Shown: positions 41,499-50,184 of the stretch, in pieces
Layout of the letters: the number at the start of each line of letters is the position of its first letter
Numbering within the stretch: position 1 is the stretch's first letter
Assembly: GCA_964596105.1 (NCBI GenBank)
Contig: CAZQRT010000002.1
Location: 1-52,462, forward strand
Direction of reading: 5' to 3'
DNA length: 52,462 bases
Source of the DNA: CAJUOR01 sp964596105
GTDB lineage: Bacteria; Bacillota_I; Bacilli_A; Erysipelotrichales; Coprobacillaceae
Notes under the pieces: model-generated
What the model was told of the DNA's origin: nothing
Databases searched by the model: none
The model's input: the letters and a program-made list of their open reading frames with translations, nothing else
Translations under genes and position numbers: made by a program

Positions 41499-41900
41499 AT
41501 GAAAACCGTTCACGTCGCGGCCGCGATCATCAAAAAGGAAAACAGGATTCTCATCGCGAAAAGAAAACGCGGTGAATTCGCCGGATTATGGGAGTTTCCC
41601 GGGGGAAAACTGGAAGCCCAAGAAACCGCAGAGGAAGCCTTAAAAAGAGAAATACAGGAAGAGATGGAACTGTGTATCGAGGTTCAGGATTATCTGATGA
41701 CTGTGGAATATGACTATGAGACGTTTCATTTAAGCATGGACTGCTTTATGTGCGCGCTAAAAGACACAAAGTTTCATCTCCACGACCATACCGCGGTGCG
41801 CTGGCTTGATCTGGAAAATCAGGAAGAGATCGCCTGGGTGCCGGCCGATGTTCAGGTCTACGCGGCCGTGAAAAACAGATATTTAAAAAACGGACAGTAG
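41499..41900 (+). CDS. mutT: Nudix hydrolase, MutT-like 8-oxo-dGTP diphosphatase
   Basis: Removes oxidised dGTP from the pool or a related nucleotide. 133 residues, MutT size. Starts VHVAAAIIKKENRILIAKRK; the Nudix box runs from LWEFPGGKLEAQE through EALKREIQEEMEL with the metal-binding Glu residues of REIQEE. The closing WLDLENQEEIAWVPAD is typical of the MutT/CtfG branch. Single gene with its own promoter, ending in a terminator shared with the convergent helicase gene. Sequence alone cannot fix the exact nucleotide substrate. Confidence 0.87.
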   Translation: MKTVHVAAAIIKKENRILIAKRKRGEFAGLWEFPGGKLEAQETAEEALKREIQEEMELCIEVQDYLMTVEYDYETFHLSMDCFMCALKDTKFHLHDHTAVRWLDLENQEEIAWVPADVQVYAAVKNRYLKNGQ

Positions 41901-41915
41901 CTGTCCGCTTTTTTT
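41891..41915. terminator. Bidirectional terminator between mutT and the helicase gene
   Basis: CGGACAG, TAG (the mutT stop codon as loop), CTGTCCG, with T-run on the right and an A-run on the left. Confidence 0.88.
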
Positions 41916-44751
41916 AACCATGAACGATGTAGTCATAAAGATCTTCCGCGACCGGGGTTTCCAGCTGATAGTGAATCTCAAAAGCCGGCTTGCCGGTTTG
42001 CGGCATGATGACCGGCTCCGGTTTTCCTATGGCCCGCATCTCGCCCAGGAAATAGAACTCCTTCGCCTCTTTGTCATCTTTGTTCTTGCGCACAAACAGG
42101 TAGATTTTGACATCCCGGTATTCCGGTTCGCTTTTATAGATGCGAATGGCATCCGCGCTGGTCACGGCGCGATTCGTTTTCGATAAAGCCACCAGCTCGC
42201 CGCGGTTCAAAAAACGGTCCTCGTAAGCGATGGCGTCACTTTCTTTATCGTAATTGATGAAGACCGGCAGCGTTTTCGTCTCGTCATTGTAAAGGTAGCC
42301 GCCGATGCTCTGGGCGTTGATGTTTTTCTTCCAGTTTAATAACAGACAGACATCCTCATATGTATATTTCTGACCTAAGACGAAGGCCGTGTCGCGGTAG
42401 TGATGCTGATACGATTTGTGAAAGTTAGCCATGGCATAGGAGATAAGTTCTGAAATCATCTCAGAAAACGAAGTCTCTTCAAGCATTTCCTCAAACTTTG
42501 GATGGATGAACCACTCATCATCTTTACTGACAAGAAAAACGCAATTCTGGTATTTGGGCTGATCCATGGTTTTCGCGAACTGATTGGTCAGATTGCCATA
42601 CACAGACTGCAGGACGGTGTCATTCACCTCATAGTCATGCAGCTGGGAAACTAACTGAGATTTGATATGGTCCTGTTTTTCTAAAAGCAGCTTTAACACA
42701 AGCCATTCGTGCGGGCGTTTGCCGGCGCTGAGCTTTTTTGACAGAAACCTGATGACCTCGGCTTTTTCCGGGGATAAACGAACATTATACTCCGGCTCTT
42801 TCGCGACTAAAAAATGATAGTAAGAGCCCCATTTCATGATGAATTTCGCGGCGTCGATTTCCCCGTAGCGGTCAAAATCAAGCAGAGACGGAATATGGCC
42901 CAGCTTAAACTTCAAATTCTGATAGGCGTCGTCAAGAAACTTGGCCTCCATGGTATTGGCCCTGTCAATCGCCTGGAAGATTCGCGCTTTGGAAATCTCA
43001 TCGAAATGGATACTGGAATAGCCGGGAATCATCTGCGCCTCCTCGCTGATGAAGCGCCGCATGTTGTCCTTGTTGTAGGAGCGGTCGCCCGACAGCGCGA
43101 CGGGAATGAGAAAGTTCTGGGTGTAATTGCCGATAAAATCCAGCACCATGACATAGTCTTTGCCGGGATACTTGCGCAGCCCCCGGCCCAGCTGCTGAAT
43201 AAAGATGATCGCGCTTTGCGTCGGCCGCAGCATGATCACCTGATTGATTTCCGGGATGTCAACACCCTCGTTGAAGATCTCCACGGTGATGATATAATCC
43301 AGGGGATCGGGATTGTCGTGATCCTTCGTCAGGCGGGCGATACAGGCTTCCCTTTGGGCCTGACTACTGGAACCGTCCAGAAACACAGTGCGCCAGCCTT
43401 TCTGATTGAAAAGCTTCGCCAGTTCTTTTCCCTCGTCTTTGCGGCTGACAAAAATCAGCCCTTTCACGCGCGGGCCGCTGTAACCGTAGTATTCCGCCTG
43501 CCGCATGATGTAGTCCGCCCGCTTTTCTCTGACTAAGGTCTGAAAAGCGGCAAAACCGGTCCTCTCATCATAAGTTTTCTCATCCAGGGTCAGATCGGTG
43601 ATGCCGTAGTAGTGGAACGGGCACAAGAGATCTTCCCGCAAAGCGGCCTGCAGGCGGATCTCGTAGACGATATTGTGATCAAACAGACTGAAAATATCGA
43701 AACCGTCGGTCCTTTCCGGACTGGCCGTCATGCCCAGCCAGAAATCCGGCTGGAAATAAGCCATGATATCGAGATAGCTGCCGGCCCCGGCGCGGTGGAC
43801 CTCATCGATGATGATCGTATCAAAATGATCCCTGGGAAAGTGCGCCCGGATGTCCGGACGGGCCATGCTCTGCACCGTGGCGAAGATAAAATCGGCGTCA
43901 TAGTCATGACGGGAGCCGGAAATTCTTCCGTAAGTTCTCGTGTTTAAAAAGATTTTCTGATAAGTTTCCATGGCCTGCCTGGCGATCTGCTCGCGGTGCA
44001 CGAGAAACAGCATTCGTTTAGGCATATACGTGCGCAAGGCGAACGCGCTGGCATAGGTTTTGCCGGTGCCGGTCGCCGAAATGAGCATCGCGCGATGCTC
44101 CCCGCGCCTTCTTAAAGCCTGAAAGCTGGCAATGAAATCGGTCTGCATTTTGTTTGGAGTGAGAACCGGACGGGCTCTCTGTTTCACCTGCCGGCCGTGA
44201 ATCAGGCTGACCGACTGATAGTAGAGGCGGGTGTAATCGTAGCGGACATCCTCATAGGAAACAGAATTCGGGGAATTCCACAACCGCTCGAACTCATCGT
44301 TGATCCGCTTCGCGAACGGATGCTCTTCGCCAAGGTTCATCCCGGCATTCCACTCCTGGTTGCTGCTTAACGCGCTGGCCGTCAGATTCGAACTGCCGAC
44401 GATGATATGAAAGGCGCCGGGGTAGCGGAAGATGTAGCCCTTGGTGTGAAATCCGTCATGAGGCGTGCTCTGATACATTTTCAAAGAGATGTTTTTCAGT
44501 CCCGCCAGTTTATCCAGGGCTCTGGGGTCACTGAAGGACAGGTAGTCGGTCGTCAGAATCCTTCCCGGGACGCCCTTTTCCTCCAGCTCCTTGAAGACGC
44601 CAAGCAGCGGGGCCAGGCCCGAGGCGCTGATAAAGGCGACCGTTATATCAAAGGCCTGGCAGGCGCTTAATTCTTTCATCAGGGCGCTTAAAACCTTGAT
44701 GCCGTGCCGGTACTCATTGACCAGTAAACGAAACCGGGCGGTCTCTTCCAT
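41914..44751 (-). CDS. PLD-nuclease / superfamily 2 helicase fusion protein (DUF3427-like C-terminus)
   Basis: 945 residues. The N-terminal phospholipase-D-type nuclease has one HKD motif: HTKGYIF at 102-108 with VGSSNLTASAL and EWN. The SF2 helicase has Walker A SATGTGKT at 225-232, DEVH at 316-319, GMTASPERTDG, FVSRKDEGKELA and EIFNEGVDIPE with QQLGRGLRKYPGK (motifs IV-VI). About 350 further residues resemble the DUF3427 region found in such proteins. Likely acts on DNA, possibly in repair or defence against foreign DNA; this is inference. ATG at 44751 is 9 bases after GGAGG. Single gene with its own promoter. Confidence 0.85.
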   Translation of the reverse strand: MEETARFRLLVNEYRHGIKVLSALMKELSACQAFDITVAFISASGLAPLLGVFKELEEKGVPGRILTTDYLSFSDPRALDKLAGLKNISLKMYQSTPHDGFHTKGYIFRYPGAFHIIVGSSNLTASALSSNQEWNAGMNLGEEHPFAKRINDEFERLWNSPNSVSYEDVRYDYTRLYYQSVSLIHGRQVKQRARPVLTPNKMQTDFIASFQALRRRGEHRAMLISATGTGKTYASAFALRTYMPKRMLFLVHREQIARQAMETYQKIFLNTRTYGRISGSRHDYDADFIFATVQSMARPDIRAHFPRDHFDTIIIDEVHRAGAGSYLDIMAYFQPDFWLGMTASPERTDGFDIFSLFDHNIVYEIRLQAALREDLLCPFHYYGITDLTLDEKTYDERTGFAAFQTLVREKRADYIMRQAEYYGYSGPRVKGLIFVSRKDEGKELAKLFNQKGWRTVFLDGSSSQAQREACIARLTKDHDNPDPLDYIITVEIFNEGVDIPEINQVIMLRPTQSAIIFIQQLGRGLRKYPGKDYVMVLDFIGNYTQNFLIPVALSGDRSYNKDNMRRFISEEAQMIPGYSSIHFDEISKARIFQAIDRANTMEAKFLDDAYQNLKFKLGHIPSLLDFDRYGEIDAAKFIMKWGSYYHFLVAKEPEYNVRLSPEKAEVIRFLSKKLSAGKRPHEWLVLKLLLEKQDHIKSQLVSQLHDYEVNDTVLQSVYGNLTNQFAKTMDQPKYQNCVFLVSKDDEWFIHPKFEEMLEETSFSEMISELISYAMANFHKSYQHHYRDTAFVLGQKYTYEDVCLLLNWKKNINAQSIGGYLYNDETKTLPVFINYDKESDAIAYEDRFLNRGELVALSKTNRAVTSADAIRIYKSEPEYRDVKIYLFVRKNKDDKEAKEFYFLGEMRAIGKPEPVIMPQTGKPAFEIHYQLETPVAEDLYDYIVHG

Positions 44752-44771
44752 GGCGCTCACCTCCTGGTTTT

Positions 44772-44800
44772 ATTTTACCCGCTGCGCTAGCAGCTGGCAA
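44772..44800 (-). promoter_or_regulatory. Promoter of the PLD-helicase gene with palindromic spacer
   Basis: On minus: TTGCCA, a 17-base spacer and TAAAAT. The spacer includes GCTGC, TAGC, GCAGC (44781-44794), an inverted repeat that could be an operator. Confidence 0.6.
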
Positions 44801-44831
44801 AAGAAAAATGATTTTATGCTCATCAAAACCC

Positions 44832-44860
44832 TTTCTTTGCGCTGCCATTTCCTTTATAAT
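44832..44860 (+). promoter_or_regulatory. Possible promoter of the comN-like gene
   Basis: Perfect TATAAT at 44855-44860 with only a weak TTTCTT 17 bases upstream. Confidence 0.45.
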
Positions 44861-44878
44861 ATTTAAGCAGGGGGGGTG

Positions 44879-45175
44879 ATGACATTGACCATGGAGCAGC
44901 TGGACGACAAGCTCAAAGAGCAGCTGGATCTGATGCTCACCCTGAAAATGAGAGATTTCCGCGCCCACGATATGAAAAATATCACCCGGCAGAATGTCAT
45001 CGACTACCTGTTTCAAGTCAAGTGGAAAAGGCGGGACCGGATCATGACCTGCGATATTGTCAACGACGTCCTGGAAGTTTCCGCCAGTCAGATCTTTGAG
45101 CACATGCGCCGGCAGAGCATCAAGCAAGCCGCCTCGCTGGATCTGAATGATTTCAGCGATTTAATCAGCAAGTAA
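44879..45175 (+). CDS. comN: ComN-like post-transcriptional regulator family protein
   Basis: 98 residues, mostly helical and charged. The central LKMRDFRAHDMKNITRQNVIDYLFQVKWKR-type helix pair and VNDVLEVSASQIFEHM agree with the post-transcriptional regulator family of Bacillus ComN, a protein of about the same size that controls comE mRNA. The neighbourhood (recJ, apt, rel) is where this family often lies in Bacillota. The start is uncertain: a G-rich GGGGGGTG overlaps GTG 44876 and ATG 44879; TTG 44885 or ATG 44891 would have better spacing. Followed by a weak hairpin and recJ. Confidence 0.7.
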   Translation: MTLTMEQLDDKLKEQLDLMLTLKMRDFRAHDMKNITRQNVIDYLFQVKWKRRDRIMTCDIVNDVLEVSASQIFEHMRRQSIKQAASLDLNDFSDLISK

Positions 45176-45201
45176 GGCCGGTTTTCGGCCGTTTCTTTTT
45201 T
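45176..45201 (+). terminator. Weak terminator-like hairpin between comN and recJ
   Basis: GGCCG, GTTTT loop, CGGCC, GTTTC, then TTTTTT. The stem is only 5 bases, so read-through into recJ is likely. Confidence 0.5.
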
Positions 45202-45213
45202 GAGGAGGAAGAC

Positions 45214-46839
45214 ATGATCATCAAACCGGATAATTATCCTGCCATCATGCGCGAGTTTCATGTTCAGTCGCTGTTAGCCAAAGCCTTGTGCACGGGCGAT
45301 CCCCGGCGTCTTTTCGGTCAGGATCCGCATGATTTTTATCTTTTAAAAGACAGCCGCAAAGCTGTCACAAGAATCAGGCAGGCCATCGCCAGTCACGAAA
45401 AAACCGTGATCTACGGGGATTATGACTGTGACGGCATCATGGCGACCACCATTCTGATGCGGGCTTTAGGGCTTTTGGGACTGAACTGCGGCTACCATAT
45501 TCCCGACCGTTTCCAGGACGGTTACGGCCTGAACAAGGAAAGAGTCAGACAGATGATCAAAAAAGGCTACTCTTTGATCATCACGGTCGATAACGGGATC
45601 TCCGCTTATGAGGCCTGCGACCTGGCCATGGCTAACGGTATTGACGTCATCATTACCGATCACCACGCCCTGCCGGAAAAACTGCCGCCGGCTTACGCGA
45701 TTTTACACACCGGGCTTTCTGATGACTATCCCTTCAAGGAAATATCCGGCGGTCTTTTAGCGTGCAAGCTGGCCTGCGCCCTATTGGAAAAGCAGGATCC
45801 TTATCTGCAATGTCTGGCGGCCATCTCCACGGTTTCCGACATGATGCCGATGCTCGATGAGAACCGCACGCTGGTCAAAGCGGCCTTGCGGGATATGAAC
45901 AGCCGGCATTATCAGAGCATTGACATGCTTGTGCCGGAAGCGAAAGTGATCGGCGCGGACACCATCGGCTATCAGATCGCGCCGCGCGTCAATGCCGTCG
46001 GGCGCATGAACCTGGGGATGAGCGCCAATCAGTGCGTGCGCTACTTTATGAGCCCCGAGGCGAAAACCGCCCGGGACCGCGAGTTTAAGCTGGCTTATGT
46101 GAAAAAAAGCGAAGAAATCAATCAGAAGCGCCAGGAGCTGACCGCCCTGCAGGTGCAAAAGGCCAAATCCATCATGACGGATGTGAATGGCGCCCTCGTG
46201 GCCAAGGATGATGATTTTCATGAGGGGATTATCGGCCTGGTCGCCGGGCGTCTGACGAAGGAATATTATCAGCCGAGTTTTGTTTTATGCGCGAGTCAGG
46301 ACAATTATAAAGGCAGCGCCCGCGGCATTCCCGGCATCTCCATCTATCAGCTTTTAAAAGAATGCTCACCGTGTCTGGAGACATTCGGCGGCCATGAGTC
46401 AGCCGGCGGCTTCAGTTTAAAGAAGTCAAATTATGAGCCTTTTATCAATTATTTAAATATCGCGATGCGAAAATATCAGGGCAGCGACGTGTGGCAGGAG
46501 AACAAACCGGCGGTTTTGATCGCGGAAAATGACTGCACCATGGACAAGATCCGCGAGCTGGAGGTATTGAAGCCTTACGGTCAGAAAAATCCCGCGCCGC
46601 TGTTTTGTCTGCCGATAGAAAAATTTGAGAAAGTGGCCTGGCTGTCTGGCGGGCAGCATTTAAAAGCGACCTGCATGATTGGTCATCAGCCTTTGGATCT
46701 TCTCTGGTTTCATCATGAGTATGATCCTGATCTCGAAAAGAAACTGAAAAATAACGGATGTTACGCGATCGGGGAATTATCTTTAAATGAGTATCGCGGC
46801 CGCGTCGGGATGCAGATGATTTTAAAGGAAATTGATTGA
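45214..46839 (+). CDS. recJ: Single-stranded-DNA 5'-3' exonuclease RecJ
   Basis: DHH-family nuclease used in recombination and mismatch repair. 541 residues, on the short side (Bacillus is near 786). Metal motifs: VIYGDYDCDGIMATT (about 67), ITVDNGISAYE (about 125), VIITDHHALPE (about 147), and ISGGLLACKLA. The DHHA1 part has FHEGIIGLVAGRLT and TFGGHESAGGFSLK, followed by an OB-like region (IRELEVLKPYGQKNPAPLF). The C-terminal extension of longer RecJs is missing. Start ATG after GAGGAGGAAGAC. Its stop overlaps the -35 of the apt promoter. Confidence 0.93.
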   Translation: MIIKPDNYPAIMREFHVQSLLAKALCTGDPRRLFGQDPHDFYLLKDSRKAVTRIRQAIASHEKTVIYGDYDCDGIMATTILMRALGLLGLNCGYHIPDRFQDGYGLNKERVRQMIKKGYSLIITVDNGISAYEACDLAMANGIDVIITDHHALPEKLPPAYAILHTGLSDDYPFKEISGGLLACKLACALLEKQDPYLQCLAAISTVSDMMPMLDENRTLVKAALRDMNSRHYQSIDMLVPEAKVIGADTIGYQIAPRVNAVGRMNLGMSANQCVRYFMSPEAKTARDREFKLAYVKKSEEINQKRQELTALQVQKAKSIMTDVNGALVAKDDDFHEGIIGLVAGRLTKEYYQPSFVLCASQDNYKGSARGIPGISIYQLLKECSPCLETFGGHESAGGFSLKKSNYEPFINYLNIAMRKYQGSDVWQENKPAVLIAENDCTMDKIRELEVLKPYGQKNPAPLFCLPIEKFEKVAWLSGGQHLKATCMIGHQPLDLLWFHHEYDPDLEKKLKNNGCYAIGELSLNEYRGRVGMQMILKEID

Positions 46840-46864
46840 ATATTTATGGCGACGTGACTATAAT
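46836..46864 (+). promoter_or_regulatory. Promoter of apt-rel
   Basis: TTGAAT, a 17-base spacer and TATAAT. The -35 element overlaps the recJ stop codon. Confidence 0.8.
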
Positions 46865-46895
46865 TTAAATAACCATCATGAAAGGAGAACTTAGC

Positions 46896-47408
46896 ATGGA
46901 TTTTAAAGAATTTATCAAGGATATTCCTGATTTTCCTCAAAAAGGAATACTGTTTCGTGATATTACACCCCTGCTGCAGAACGGCCCGGTCTACCATGCC
47001 TGTGTTGATGAGCTTTGCGCTTTCGCGAAAGCGGTGAAGGCTGATGTCATCGTCGGTCCTGAGGCGCGCGGTTTTTTGTTCGGATGCACGGTCGCTTACG
47101 GCTTAAACATCGGCTTTGTCCCGATTCGTAAACCGGGTAAACTGCCGCGGGAAACGATCAGTGAATCGTATGATCTCGAATACGGCAGCAACGTGCTGCA
47201 CATTCATGCCGACGCTTTAAAGCCAGGGGACCGCGTCGTTTTAGTGGACGATCTACTGGCGACGGGCGGAACCGCGAAAGCCGCCCTGGATCTTGTGACC
47301 AAGGCCGGCGGAGTCGTGGCCGGCGCGGCTTTTGTCGTGGAGCTGTCTGATTTAAAGGGCCGCGAGCTTTTGAAAAACTACACGGTTAAAACATTAGTGA
47401 CTTATTAA
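46896..47408 (+). CDS. apt: Adenine phosphoribosyltransferase
   Basis: Salvages adenine with PRPP to AMP. 170 residues, the normal length. Seen: IKDIPDFPQKGILFRDITPLL, GPEARGFLFG, GFVPIRKPGKLP and the PRPP loop VVLVDDLLATGGTAKAA. The frame opens at 46878, but AAAGGAG at 46881-46887 followed by ATG at 46896 sets the start. Directly before rel, with 33 bases between and no terminator, the order seen in many Bacillota. Confidence 0.96.
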   Translation: MDFKEFIKDIPDFPQKGILFRDITPLLQNGPVYHACVDELCAFAKAVKADVIVGPEARGFLFGCTVAYGLNIGFVPIRKPGKLPRETISESYDLEYGSNVLHIHADALKPGDRVVLVDDLLATGGTAKAALDLVTKAGGVVAGAAFVVELSDLKGRELLKNYTVKTLVTY

Positions 47409-47441
47409 GAAAAAAAGATACCGGAAGGGAGGTGAATGATG

Positions 47442-49655
47442 ATGGAAATAAAAACCGCTAAAGATACCGTGACGATTGATGATGTCCTGGAATATGCCGG
47501 ACAGTATATCAAAAATCCGGACAGCATCGCTTTAATCAAGAAGGCGTACAATTATATCGTGGAAAAGCACGCCGGCCAGAAGCGTCTTAGCGGCGAGCCC
47601 TATATCATTCATCCCGTCTGGGTGGCTTATATTCTCGCCACGCTGGAAACCGGGCCGATGACGATTTGCGCGGGACTTTTGCATGATGTCATGGAGGACT
47701 GCGGCATCTCGCATGAGGAGATGGCCAAGGAATTTGGCGAAGAGATCACCAGTCTTGTCGAAGGGGTCACCAAGATCAGCAAGATGCCTTACATGGATGA
47801 GCAGGATCTGTACGCGGAAAACCACCGCAAGATCTATATCGCCATGGCCAAGGATATCCGCGTGATCCTGATCAAGTTCGCGGACCGCCTGCACAATATG
47901 CGCACCCTGAAATACATGCCGCCGGAAAAGCAGCAGCGCATCGCCCGGGAAACCCTGGAGGTTTACGCCCCGATCGCGCACCGTCTCGGTATTAATGATA
48001 TCTGTATCGAATTAGAGGATTTAAGCCTGATGTATACCGACCCGGAGGCTTATCATGAGATTTCCGAGCTGCTCGAGGCCAAGCGCAATGAGCGCAAGGC
48101 CGCGGTCGTGGAAATGATGGCGGAAGTGGAAAAGCTTTTAAAGGATAACAATATCGAGTTCCGCATCATCGGGCGCGCGAAGCACATTTACAGCATATAC
48201 AAGAAAATGGTCATCAACCATAAACGCTTTGATGAGCTTTATGATTTAAACGCGATCCGGATCATCACGAAGAGCCAGATTGTCTGCTATGAGGTTTTAG
48301 GACTGCTGCATGATCACTACCGGCATCTGCCGGGACGCTTTAAGGATTATATCACAATGCCGAAGCCGAATATGTATCAGTCTTTGCATACCGCGGTGAT
48401 CGGGGTCAACGGCCTGATTTTTGAGATTCAGATCCGCACCGAGGAAATGGATGAGATCGCCGAGCGCGGCGTGGCGGCGCACTGGCGCTACAAAGAGGGC
48501 AAAGAGTATTCCAGCCGTCAGGAACAGAAGGAAATGGGCGAGAAGCTGCAGTGGCTTGGCGACTTCATTTCCATGACCGACGACATTCAAAACAGCGACG
48601 CCCGGGAGTTCTATGAGTCTTTAAAGCATGATATTTTTGAGGCGAATGTCTATGTTTTAAGTCCGAAGGGCAAAATCATCGAGCTTCCTAACGGGGCGAC
48701 GCCGATCGATTTCGCCTACCGGATTCATACCGAAGTCGGGCACCACATGGTCGGGGCTTTCGTCAACAACATCATGGTCCCGATCGACACGCCTTTGAAA
48801 ACCGGTGATCTGGTCGAGATCAAAACTTCCAATAACGCCTCGGGACCGAGCGAGGACTGGCTGAAGATCGTCAGGACCGCCGGGGCGCGCAATAAAATCC
48901 GCCAGTTTCTGGCCAACAAGGAAGCCGAAAGCCGCAAGGTGTTCATCGAGGACGGCCGCCGCATGCTGATGAGCGAGGTGCGCAAGCGGGGACTCGATGA
49001 GAAGACTTACGGGGACGCCAAGACGTATGAGGGTATTTTAAACAGTCTGGGCGCGAATCATTTTGAGGATCTGCTGTTTTTAATCGGGCGCAAAAATATT
49101 ATGGCGTCTTCCGTGCTTGATAAGCTGATGCCGAAAAAAGACAGCTTCATGGATAATCTCAACAAGATTATGCAGAAAAACAGCGCCGCCAACGAGCGCC
49201 AGCATGAGCATGGCTGCGGGGTGGCGGTGGCCGGGATCAGCGGCATGCGGATTTCCATCAGCAAGTGCTGCAATCCGATCCCCGGGGATGACATCGTCGG
49301 ATTTGTCTCGCAGGGCAAGGGTGTCAAGGTCCATCGCGCGGATTGTCCGAATGTCAAACAGATTCCCAAGGGGCGCCTGATTGATGTCTACTGGGATTAT
49401 CCGAGCATCGCGACCAAGCAGTTTGAGGTGGAACTGGAGATTTTAGGCAAGGACCGCACGAATCTGTTAACTGATATTATCACCGCGCTGGGCGCGATGA
49501 AAATCAATATTTTAAATGTGCGCGGGGATGTCAAAGATGCTCAGGCCAAGATCAATTTAAAGATCGCGGTCGACAGCTCGGCGCAGTTAAGCACCGCCAA
49601 AGCCAATCTCATGAAGATTGTCGGGATCTATGAGATCAACCGTTTAACGCATTAA
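47442..49655 (+). CDS. rel: (p)ppGpp synthetase/hydrolase Rel
   Basis: Long RelA/SpoT homologue that makes and degrades the stringent-response alarmone. 737 residues. HD hydrolase domain intact: IIHPVWVAYILA, GLLHDVMED and IKFADRLHNMRT. Synthetase: IGRAKHIYSIYKKM, LYDLNAIRIIT, FKDYITMPKPNMYQSLHT, and EIQIRTEEMDEIAERG. Then TGS (YVLSPKGKIIELPNGATPIDFAYRIHT-type), a Cys-rich region with KCCNPIPGDDIVG, and a C-terminal ACT domain. Both activities should therefore be present. Three ATGs follow GGGAGGTG; the last (47442) has the best spacing. Linked to apt by transcription. Confidence 0.96.
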   Translation: MEIKTAKDTVTIDDVLEYAGQYIKNPDSIALIKKAYNYIVEKHAGQKRLSGEPYIIHPVWVAYILATLETGPMTICAGLLHDVMEDCGISHEEMAKEFGEEITSLVEGVTKISKMPYMDEQDLYAENHRKIYIAMAKDIRVILIKFADRLHNMRTLKYMPPEKQQRIARETLEVYAPIAHRLGINDICIELEDLSLMYTDPEAYHEISELLEAKRNERKAAVVEMMAEVEKLLKDNNIEFRIIGRAKHIYSIYKKMVINHKRFDELYDLNAIRIITKSQIVCYEVLGLLHDHYRHLPGRFKDYITMPKPNMYQSLHTAVIGVNGLIFEIQIRTEEMDEIAERGVAAHWRYKEGKEYSSRQEQKEMGEKLQWLGDFISMTDDIQNSDAREFYESLKHDIFEANVYVLSPKGKIIELPNGATPIDFAYRIHTEVGHHMVGAFVNNIMVPIDTPLKTGDLVEIKTSNNASGPSEDWLKIVRTAGARNKIRQFLANKEAESRKVFIEDGRRMLMSEVRKRGLDEKTYGDAKTYEGILNSLGANHFEDLLFLIGRKNIMASSVLDKLMPKKDSFMDNLNKIMQKNSAANERQHEHGCGVAVAGISGMRISISKCCNPIPGDDIVGFVSQGKGVKVHRADCPNVKQIPKGRLIDVYWDYPSIATKQFEVELEILGKDRTNLLTDIITALGAMKINILNVRGDVKDAQAKINLKIAVDSSAQLSTAKANLMKIVGIYEINRLTH

Positions 49656-49681
49656 AAGTCCGGATCATTCCGGGCTTTTTT
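49655..49681 (+). terminator. Terminator of rel
   Basis: AAAGTCCGGA, TCAT loop, TCCGGGCTTT (one G-U pair), then T-run. Confidence 0.85.
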
Positions 49682-49695
49682 GAAAGGAGACCGCC

Positions 49696-50136
49696 ATGGC
49701 AAGCTATGTGAAGCATTTTAATGAGCTGACAACATTAGAATTGTACCGCCTGCTCAAGGCCCGGGTTGATGTCTTCGTGGTGGAGCAGGCCTGCCCCTAC
49801 GCGGAGATCGATGACAAGGATCTTGACGCTTATCATGTCTGGATTGAGGAAGACGGAAAGATTGCCGCGCTGTGCCGGGTGTTAAAGGCGGGAGTTTCAT
49901 ATCCCGAGGTCTCGATCGGCCGGGTGCTCTCGATCAGAAGAGGGCAGGGGTACGGGGCCCGGGTTTTCGCGTTAGGTCTGCAAACGGCCCGCGATATCTA
50001 TCAGGCAAAGCGCGTCCGGATCGAGGCGCAGTATTACGCGGCCGGTTTTTATGAGCGTTTCGGTTTTCAAATCGTCAGCGCGCCTTTTTATGAAGACGGC
50101 ATCAAACACGTGGAAATGCTTCTGGACATCGGTTGA
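49696..50136 (+). CDS. GNAT-family acetyltransferase, ElaA-like
   Basis: N-acetyltransferase fold of 146 residues. The N-terminal LKARVDVFVVEQACPYAEIDDKD and AYHVW are hallmarks of the ElaA branch. The acetyl-CoA loop appears as RVLSIRRGQGYGARVFALGL (R/Q-x-x-G-x-G/A). AQYYAAGFYERFGF and FYEDGIKHVEML end the fold. Substrate unknown. ATG at 49696 after AAGGAGACCGCC. It lies between the rel terminator and a membrane protein and may be expressed by read-through, as no own promoter is evident. Confidence 0.88.
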   Translation: MASYVKHFNELTTLELYRLLKARVDVFVVEQACPYAEIDDKDLDAYHVWIEEDGKIAALCRVLKAGVSYPEVSIGRVLSIRRGQGYGARVFALGLQTARDIYQAKRVRIEAQYYAAGFYERFGFQIVSAPFYEDGIKHVEMLLDIG

Positions 50137-50161
50137 TTTTTTCTCAGGGATCTTTTAAAAT
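50133..50161 (+). promoter_or_regulatory. Promoter of the membrane-protein gene at 50185
   Basis: TTGATT, a 17-base spacer and TAAAAT. The -35 element overlaps the stop codon of the acetyltransferase. Confidence 0.65.
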
Positions 50162-50184
50162 AGCCTTTGGAAAGGGCGATAAGA

